Shown: positions 1 through 6,016 of the stretch, one piece after another
Numbering within the stretch: position 1 is the stretch's first letter
Layout of the letters: each line of letters begins with the position of its first letter
DNA from: Anaerolineales bacterium UBA3905
GTDB taxonomy: Bacteria; Chloroflexota; Anaerolineae; Caldilineales; Caldilineaceae
DNA length: 6,016 nucleotides
Assembly: GCA_002391565.1 (NCBI GenBank)
Contig: DGFH01000120.1
Coordinates: forward strand, 8,512-14,527
Direction: 5' to 3'
Notes under the pieces: model-generated
Told to the model about the DNA's origin: nothing
Databases searched by the model: none
What the model saw: only the letters and a program-made list of their open reading frames with translations
Made by a program: the position numbers and the translations under genes

Positions 1-1178
<1,178 letters not shown>

Positions 1179-1221
1179 AGGTCCGAAAAGTTCTCCTGAA
1201 TAGACTTTGTTGCTTACTCAG

Positions 1222-1237
1222 TTGTATGCACATACAA
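1222..1237. promoter_or_regulatory. Perfect 7+7 palindrome upstream of clp gene, candidate operator
   Basis: TTGTATG and CATACAA form a perfect inverted repeat separated by the two bases CA, lying about 44 nt upstream of the clp start codon. The size and symmetry fit a dimeric repressor or activator site. It does not match CIRCE (TTAGCACTC-N9-GAGTGCTAA), the HAIR element of HspR, or the CtsR heptad repeat, so the regulator is unknown. No convincing -35/-10 pair for clp was found nearby; the candidates around 1280-1306 on the minus strand match consensus poorly. Confidence 0.4.
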
Positions 1238-1334
1238 TGCCGTGATGCGTAATCAGGATTCCGAAAAGACCTTCTTCTAACATAAAGCAAACATTATGCA
1301 GCAATCCAACCAGACTGCATAGGCAAGTTGGGGT

Positions 1335-1372
1335 GGGCAGTGACAGTGATGGAATCGGCCCCGTCACTGCCC
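1335..1372 (-). terminator. 10-bp perfect stem-loop after the baeRF-like gene, possible terminator
   Basis: GGGCAGTGAC (1335-1344) and GTCACTGCCC (1363-1372) are perfect reverse complements with an 18-nt loop. The stem begins 7 nt past the stop codon of the minus-strand gene that ends at 1380, the usual place for a transcript end. No run of T follows on the minus strand (the next bases are ACCCCAACTTG), so it is not a classical intrinsic terminator. It may instead mark a 3' end or stabilise the mRNA, or be a weak terminator between this gene and clp. Confidence 0.45.
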
Positions 1373-1379
1373 GGCGCCG

Positions 1380-2465
1380 TCACCAGCGCGTCAGCGCGCC
1401 GATCCCGCCAGCCTGAGCGAGGCCGGCGTGTTGATTGACCAACGTCACGCCAATGCCCTGCACCAGCGCACGCCGCAGCGTACTCTCGACCGCGTCAGGC
1501 AGATCCTGGATGCGCCCGCTGGCCAGGTCGCCTTCCTCGCTGAGTTCGAGCACGACCAGTCCGCTATCGACAAAGCGATAGGCGTGCTGGCTGTAATCCG
1601 CCAGCGCCACGACGTGCTGCGCGCGGCCATGTTGTACGGCGGTCAACGTGTCGACCAGGCCGAGGACGGCGTTGCCGCCTTGATGTGCAGTAGCCAATAC
1701 GCGGTCGGCCAGCAGTTGCGCCTCTTTGTCTTCGGCTTTGGAGGCCAGCTCCAACGCCTTGTCGCGAATATCGGATTGGCTGGCGTTGGCGTCGGCGCTG
1801 AATTGCCCAATCACCATCGTGCGTAGCCGGTGACTGAGCAGTTCCTTGAAGCGGGCGACATTTTTTTCGGTGCCGGCCAGGATCAGGCGGCGAGTGTTGG
1901 TTTCGCGGTAGAACTCCTCGGCGACTTCAGCCGCCTCCTGCAGGTTCCGCCGCGCCTGCTGCGCTTCCTGACGCTGGTAGCGCGGATTCGCCCAGCCGCC
2001 TGACCGGTGGAGCTTAACCTCCTCCCCCAGGTAGCCGTCAGCGGCTTCCAGCACACCCATGTTGAAGAGATAGAGACGAGCGCCTTCCTGATCGACATGC
2101 ACGACGCCGCAACGCTCGTAGGTGTCGAGCAGCCGCGCCAGTTGGCGAACGTAGGGGCGGAAGCTCACAAACACGACGTCCTCGACTGGCACAGCAAAAC
2201 TTTGCACCCACCAGAAATCTTTGGCGGCGCAACTGAAGATCACGACTCCGCGTCCTGTGCGGTTGTAGCCCATTTCGATGTAGTTCTGCACACGGCGCAC
2301 ATCCTCCGGGCTGGCGGCGCTGGCTTTATCGAGCAAATTGCGCAGCGCCAGCCTGTACTTCTCCACCGTGCGGCGCTGCGGATCGACGTTGAGATAGACG
2401 CTGAGCACCGGGCTGTCATGACTCTCGAATTCTACGGCCTGGCGAACATCGTATTCGGTTAGCAT
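1380..2465 (-). CDS. Bacterial/archaeal eRF1-like protein (baeRF/VLRF1-type family)
   Basis: This 361-residue protein resembles the bacterial and archaeal relatives of eRF1/Pelota release factors, proposed to act on ribosomes in rescue or quality control; no member-specific function can be claimed. The N-terminal region has DSPVLSVYLNVDP (17-29). The middle has GVVHVDQEGARLYLFNMG (120-137) and then SGGWANPRYQRQ (155-166), which aligns with the GGQ loop of eRF1 domain 2 but has W158 in place of the catalytic Q. Next come RRLILAGTEKNVARFKELL (192-210) and a domain-3-like region with VDTLTAVQHGRAQHVV. It ends AGGIGALTRW, typical of this family. No zinc-binding cysteine pairs are present. The start at 2465 has GGAGG 7 nt upstream; an in-frame ATG at 2516 would add 17 residues but lacks a comparable site. 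The clp gene follows 201 nt downstream on the same strand. The family call is from motif memory; the exact subfamily is uncertain. Confidence 0.85.
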   Translation of the reverse strand: MLTEYDVRQAVEFESHDSPVLSVYLNVDPQRRTVEKYRLALRNLLDKASAASPEDVRRVQNYIEMGYNRTGRGVVIFSCAAKDFWWVQSFAVPVEDVVFVSFRPYVRQLARLLDTYERCGVVHVDQEGARLYLFNMGVLEAADGYLGEEVKLHRSGGWANPRYQRQEAQQARRNLQEAAEVAEEFYRETNTRRLILAGTEKNVARFKELLSHRLRTMVIGQFSADANASQSDIRDKALELASKAEDKEAQLLADRVLATAHQGGNAVLGLVDTLTAVQHGRAQHVVALADYSQHAYRFVDSGLVVLELSEEGDLASGRIQDLPDAVESTLRRALVQGIGVTLVNQHAGLAQAGGIGALTRW

Positions 2466-2472
2466 AGTGAAA

Positions 2473-2477
2473 CCTCC
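2473..2477 (-). promoter_or_regulatory. Ribosome binding site GGAGG that fixes the baeRF-like start
   Basis: GGAGG on the minus strand lies 7 nt before the ATG at 2465. It decides in favour of MLTEYDV as the N-terminus over an in-frame ATG 51 nt further upstream, whose extra 17 residues would also translate across this site. Confidence 0.8.
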
Positions 2478-2566
2478 ATTTGGTTGGAGCGCAGATCGGA
2501 TAGGGCGCCAATGCAAGCAAACTGTCAGACATACGCTGAGGAGCAGCCTATGAAATGAAAAATTGG

Positions 2567-2590
2567 CGTGGTCAGCGGTTGCTGATCACG
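2567..2590. promoter_or_regulatory. 10-bp dyad overlapping the baeRF-like transcription start, candidate operator
   Basis: CGTGGTCAGC and GCTGATCACG are arms of an inverted repeat around GGTT, with a single non-complementary pair (a G-T wobble on the plus strand). It directly abuts the -10 hexamer of the minus-strand promoter at 2591-2596. The expected start site, near 2584, lies inside the dyad, so a protein bound here would block initiation. On the minus strand it is followed by CCAATTTTTC, so it superficially resembles a terminator. It cannot act as one for this promoter, because most of the first arm would not be transcribed. Confidence 0.4.
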
Positions 2591-2620
2591 ATTCTAGCAC
2601 TGGCAGAAAGGTGGCGTCAA
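2591..2620 (-). promoter_or_regulatory. Sigma70-type promoter for the baeRF-like gene
   Basis: Read on the minus strand, TTGACG (2620-2615) and TAGAAT (2596-2591) each match five of six consensus bases, with an 18-nt spacer. TGC directly before TAGAAT gives an extended -10. The promoter points toward the gene starting at 2465 and implies a 5' leader of about 120 nt. This is the best promoter match in the window. Confidence 0.6.
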
Positions 2621-2721
2621 TCTATCATGAAGTGGCATAGTGCTTCTCAAATTGAAGGAATGGAAAGCTGACTGGGAGGCAAGCGGCGTTGCCCACAGCT
2701 CGATCCTGGCATCCTATCCAT

Positions 2722-2750
2722 TTGACCAGTGACAAATCATTTACTTCGAT
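2722..2750 (+). promoter_or_regulatory. Weak candidate promoter for the tetR-efflux operon
   Basis: TTGACC (2722-2727) is a good -35 match. Seventeen nt later, TTCGAT (2745-2750) is only a poor -10. The start would fall at about 2757, just before the palindrome at 2763, so a bound repressor would sit at the start site. AT-rich alternatives such as TAATAA near 2757 cannot be excluded. Confidence 0.3.
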
Positions 2751-2762
2751 CAAAAATAATAA

Positions 2763-2772
2763 CGAACGTTCG
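2763..2772. promoter_or_regulatory. Perfect palindrome CGAACGTTCG, likely TetR operator
   Basis: This 10-bp perfect palindrome ends 20 nt before the tetR start codon and sits between the candidate promoter and the ribosome site GGAG (2782-2785). TetR/AcrR-family regulators are commonly encoded next to palindromic operators of this type and repress their own transcription. That this protein binds here is an inference from position and symmetry. Confidence 0.5.
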
Positions 2773-2792
2773 CTTTTTTCTGGAGTGCAGCA

Positions 2793-3500
2793 ATGTCGGG
2801 TGAATCGTTGCGAAAAGGAGAGCAGACGCAGGCGCGCATCCTGGATGCGGCGTATGACTTGTTTATGGCGCAGGGCTACCACGGCACGTCGATGCGTCAG
2901 ATCGCTGAACGCGCCGATTTGACGCTGGGCGGCGTCTACAATCATTTTGCCAGCAAAGAAGATATTTGGGTGGCAGTGTTGCTCGAACGTCACCCCTATC
3001 GTGCGGTCATGCCGCTGCTGCGGACGGCGGAAGGCGACACTGCCGAAGCCTTTGTGCGCAACGCAGCGCAACGGCTGGTCGGTGAGTTGAGCAAGCGCAA
3101 GGATCTACTCCACCTCATGTTCATCGAGCTGATCGAATTCAACGGCGCGCACATCCCGACGCTTTACGCCCACATTGCACCGGAATTGCTGCCTCTGTTC
3201 GATGTCGTGAGCGCCAGAGCAGCTGGGTTGCGCCCGCTGTCGCTGCCTGTGCTGGCGCGTTCCTTCCTCGGCTTCTTTTTTTCCTACTATGTCACCGAGG
3301 CGTTGATGCCGCCTGTCTTGCGGGCTTTGATGGGCGACGATGCATTAGATGCCTTTATTGACATCTATTTGCACGGGGTGTTGGCGGATGGAGTTGCGAG
3401 GGGCGAGTTGCAAGGCGCGACGACCTGGCGCAGTGAAGCTGAGATGCACAGGGAAAATCCGCTGGAATCCGCCCAATCCGCAACGTCCTCGTTCTGTTGA
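2793..3500 (+). CDS. TetR/AcrR-family transcriptional regulator of the efflux operon
   Basis: This 235-residue protein is a one-component DNA-binding regulator that acts as a dimer. The N-terminal domain is typical: QARILDAAYDLFMAQGYHGTS (13-33), then the helix-turn-helix with MRQIAERADLTLGGVYNHF (34-52), then SKEDIW. The variable remainder (about 60-205) is the ligand-binding and dimerisation part and gives no hint of the ligand. A short polar tail of about 25 residues (from TTWRSEAE) looks disordered. The ATG has GGAG 7 nt upstream. It is the first gene of a same-strand run with the exporter genes, 18 nt before the permease start, so it probably represses its own operon through the palindrome at 2763-2772. 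The role parallels CecR (YbiH), the TetR-type regulator of the E. coli ybhGFSR exporter, but orthology is not established. Confidence 0.92.
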   Translation: MSGESLRKGEQTQARILDAAYDLFMAQGYHGTSMRQIAERADLTLGGVYNHFASKEDIWVAVLLERHPYRAVMPLLRTAEGDTAEAFVRNAAQRLVGELSKRKDLLHLMFIELIEFNGAHIPTLYAHIAPELLPLFDVVSARAAGLRPLSLPVLARSFLGFFFSYYVTEALMPPVLRALMGDDALDAFIDIYLHGVLADGVARGELQGATTWRSEAEMHRENPLESAQSATSSFC

Positions 3501-3518
3501 TCTGAGGCATTGCCGGCC

Positions 3519-4649
<1,131 letters not shown>

Positions 4650-4664
4650 CAAAGGGACTGGTCT

Positions 4665-5300
4665 ATGCATCCTGATCCGCGACGTATTGTTCCCATCTTT
4701 GGCCTGCTGTTGCTTTTGGGATTGGCAGGCTACTATCTTGTCTGGCCGGCGTTGAACAAAGATGGCGCGTTGATCGTTTCCGGCACCATCGAAGCGACAG
4801 AGGTGCATCTGGCCTCCGAATTCGGCGGCGTCGTCGATGAGGTCTATGTGCGCGAAGGCGATCCAGTGGCGGTCGATCAGGCGGTGGCCTCGGTGAAACC
4901 GAACGCCAGCGCGCGCGGCTCATCGCGCGAACGCATTCGCACGCCGATCGCGGGTGTGGTGCTCTACCGCTCGGTTGAACCTGGAGAGTTCGCCGCGCCG
5001 GGCGCACCGTTGCTCACGATAGCGGATCTCGACCGTCTGACGTTGACCGTCTACGTGCCGGAGGATCGCTACGGGCAGATCGCGTTGGGGGGCGTTTATT
5101 CGGTGACAGTCGATTCGTTTCCCACTGAAGTCTTCACCGGCACTGTGCGCCACATCGCCGACCGCGCCGAGTTCACCCCGCGCAATGTGCAGACGACCGA
5201 CAGTCGCAAAACCACTGTCTTCGCCATCGATCTCGACCTGGCGCCCAGCGGCGGCAAGCTCAAGCCGGGGATGCCGGCGGATGTGAATTTTGGAGAGTAG
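4665..5300 (+). CDS. HlyD/YbhG-like adaptor (membrane fusion protein) lacking the alpha-helical hairpin
   Basis: This is a periplasmic or extracytoplasmic adaptor of an ABC exporter, 211 residues against a usual length of roughly 300-400. Residues 8-27 form one N-terminal membrane anchor. The first lipoyl half is SGTIEATEVHLASEFGGVVDEVYVREGD across 39-66; the second is RIRTPIAGVVLYRSVEPGE across 90-108. Next come LLTIADLDRLTLTVYVPEDR and a beta-barrel, ending KLKPGMPADVNF. The lipoyl halves are joined by only about 13 residues (77-89, VKPNASARGSSRE), where relatives carry a long coiled-coil hairpin. The reading frame is intact, so this is an in-frame absence and not a frameshift. AGGG (4653-4656) sits 8 nt before the ATG. 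It follows the permease by 15 nt. The short form may be natural in cells without a conventional outer-membrane channel, or may be a recent internal deletion. Confidence 0.88.
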   Translation: MHPDPRRIVPIFGLLLLLGLAGYYLVWPALNKDGALIVSGTIEATEVHLASEFGGVVDEVYVREGDPVAVDQAVASVKPNASARGSSRERIRTPIAGVVLYRSVEPGEFAAPGAPLLTIADLDRLTLTVYVPEDRYGQIALGGVYSVTVDSFPTEVFTGTVRHIADRAEFTPRNVQTTDSRKTTVFAIDLDLAPSGGKLKPGMPADVNFGE

Positions 5301-5412
5301 AGATTGAGAGATTGAGAGATTGAGAGATTGGAGATTGAGAGATTAGAGATTGAGAGATTGAGAGATTGAGAGATTAGAGATTGAGAGATTAGAGATTGAG
5401 AGATTGGAGATT
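5301..5412 (+). repeat. AGATTGAG-type 7/8-bp tandem repeat, 14 units
   Basis: Directly after the adaptor stop codon there are 14 contiguous units plus a partial AGATT: nine AGATTGAG, three AGATTAG and two AGATTGG. The 7-bp forms look like 8-bp units with one base lost. They interrupt the 8-bp runs in an irregular order (8,8,8,7,8,7,8,8,8,7,8,7,8,7). The strand is purine-rich and has no coding features. It fills a gap inside what otherwise looks like a tightly spaced operon. Confidence 0.95.
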
Positions 5413-5422
5413 CCGGTAATCG

Positions 5423-5467
5423 CTCAATCCCACAATCTCCAATCTCCAGTCTCCAGTCTCCAGTCTC
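5423..5467 (+). repeat. Inverted counterpart of the repeat: AATCTCC/AGTCTCC units
   Basis: After a short unique stretch (CCGGTAAT) the sequence turns into the complement of the preceding repeat: CTCAATC, then AATCTCC twice, AGTCTCC twice and AGTCTC. The period is 7 bp. GAGATTGGAGATT (5400-5412) and AATCTCCAATCTC (5434-5446) form a perfect 13-bp inverted repeat with a 21-nt loop, so transcripts can fold into a hairpin with many alternative registers. It ends 10 nt before the ATPase start codon. The AGTCTCC units do not match the left array exactly, so the two arms have diverged or grown separately. Confidence 0.9.
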
Positions 5468-5477
5468 AAAAACAACT

Positions 5478-6016
5478 ATGTCTGACTTTTTGATCGACGC
5501 CTACGACCTGCACAAATCCTTCGGCGAGACGCACGCTGTCGCCGGCGTGAGCCTGCGTGTGGCGGCGGGGGAGATCTACGGGCTGGTCGGACCGGACGGC
5601 GCCGGCAAGACGACGGTGATGCGGCTGCTCTGCGGCGCGCTCCAACTGGACGATGGCGACGCCACGATCGGCGGCTTCGACATCCGGCGCCAGGTGGAGC
5701 GGGCGCGCGAACAGATCGGCTACCTGGCGCAACGCTTCTCACTCTACGAAGAACTGACCGTTCAGGAGAATCTACGCTTCTTCGCCGAGGTGCGCGGCTT
5801 GAAACCAGCGCAGTGGGCGCCGCGCAGCCTGGAAATTTTGGAGTTCGTCGGGCTGGAGAGTTTTCGCAACCGCCGCGCCGGTCAGCTTTCGGGCGGCATG
5901 AAGCAAAAGTTGGGGCTGGCGGCTGCGTTGATCAACGCCCCCCGCATTCTTCTGCTCGACGAGCCCACCACGGGCGTCGATCCGGTGACGCGTCAGGATT
6001 TCTGGCGGTTAATCCT
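5478..6016 (+). CDS. ABC transporter ATP-binding protein (YbhF-like), C-terminus outside the window
   Basis: This cytoplasmic ATPase would power the exporter; 179 residues are visible and the frame runs off the end. It reads MSDFLIDAYDLHKSFGETHA and has every motif of an active nucleotide-binding domain. Walker A is GPDGAGKTT (38-46), the Q-loop glutamine is Q85 in GYLAQRFSLYEELTV, the signature is LSGGMKQK (137-144), Walker B is ILLLDEP (157-163), and the D-loop region is GVDP (166-169). The GPDGAGKT form and the QRFSLYEELTV stretch resemble the first domain of E. coli YbhF, which carries two such domains; whether this one does cannot be seen. No Shine-Dalgarno sequence precedes the ATG (CAGTCTCAAAAACAACT), where the inverted repeat array ends. 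Translation may therefore be weak, or depend on A-rich leader contacts or on folding of the repeat hairpin. It probably works with the permease at 3519-4649. Confidence 0.93.
   Translation, partial: MSDFLIDAYDLHKSFGETHAVAGVSLRVAAGEIYGLVGPDGAGKTTVMRLLCGALQLDDGDATIGGFDIRRQVERAREQIGYLAQRFSLYEELTVQENLRFFAEVRGLKPAQWAPRSLEILEFVGLESFRNRRAGQLSGGMKQKLGLAAALINAPRILLLDEPTTGVDPVTRQDFWRLI

Larger units (their letters stand above)
2466..2792. promoter_or_regulatory. Divergent control region between baeRF-like gene and efflux operon
   Basis: This 327-nt gap separates two divergently transcribed units and has no credible gene. The minus-strand half holds a strong promoter (2591-2620), a dyad over its start site (2567-2590) and a leader of roughly 120 nt that ends with a GGAGG ribosome site (2473-2477). 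The plus-strand half (about 2720-2792) is AT-rich and holds a weak promoter and the palindrome next to tetR. A frame open on the minus strand from inside tetR crosses part of it but has no family features. Confidence 0.7.

Noticed and set aside
2466..2516. Upstream ATG at 2516 for the eRF1-like gene
   Set aside because: The added 17 residues have no family match, and the GGAGG at 2473-2477 is ideally placed for the ATG at 2465.
2561..2590. Intrinsic terminator on the minus strand (hairpin plus TTTTT)
   Set aside because: No gene on the minus strand runs into it, its stem has an A-C mismatch in that orientation, and it coincides with the predicted transcription start, so an operator is the simpler reading.
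2625..3071. 148-codon open frame on the minus strand across the tetR start
   Set aside because: It overlaps the N-terminal half of a clear TetR domain, has no recognisable family features, and overlaps the divergent control region.
3510..3518. TTG start for the permease
   Set aside because: It is only 2 nt from the GAGG ribosome site, while the ATG at 3519 is 11 nt away and gives the usual family N-terminus.
5301..5467. CRISPR array
   Set aside because: Units are 7-8 bp and contiguous with no unique spacers; this is a tandem repeat, not repeat-spacer structure.

Overview
The window is moderately GC-rich and reads as a piece of a bacterial chromosome, most likely from the Chloroflexota (Anaerolineae/Caldilineae/Chloroflexia side). 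That assignment is an inference. It rests on the style of the Clp ATPase N-terminus, on an eRF1-like (baeRF-type) protein ending in GGIGALxRW, and on AGATTGAG-type intergenic repeats. No RNA gene, insertion sequence or CRISPR array is visible.

Left half, minus strand: two genes point leftward. The first transcribed is a 361-residue bacterial/archaeal eRF1-like protein (2465 to 1380). It is followed after a 201-nt gap by the N-terminal 392 residues of a Clp/Hsp100 AAA+ unfoldase (1178 to the window edge). The gap holds a 10-bp perfect stem-loop just after the first gene's stop, and a perfect 7+7 palindrome about 44 nt upstream of the clp start codon. Both genes suggest protein or translation quality control, but a shared operon is not shown.

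Middle, 2466-2792: a divergent control region. The minus-strand gene has a good sigma70-type promoter (TTGACG, 18-nt spacer, TAGAAT with an extended TG) whose start site falls inside a 10-bp dyad. The plus-strand side has a weaker promoter and a perfect 10-bp palindrome (CGAACGTTCG) just before a tetR-family gene, a likely autoregulatory operator.

Right half, plus strand: an efflux-type operon, in order TetR/AcrR regulator, ABC-2 permease, HlyD-type adaptor and ABC ATPase (cut by the window end). The content matches the E. coli cecR-ybhGFSR type of multidrug ABC exporter with a different gene order. The regulator would sense a compound and release the operator, the permease and ATPase would form the pump, and the membrane-anchored adaptor would assist it outside the membrane.

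Two things stand out. The adaptor is only 211 residues and lacks the alpha-helical hairpin that normally separates the two lipoyl halves. The gap between the adaptor and ATPase genes (5301-5477) is almost entirely a 7/8-bp tandem repeat of 14 units facing an inverted 7-bp repeat array. The two can fold into a hairpin right before an ATPase start codon that has no visible Shine-Dalgarno sequence.
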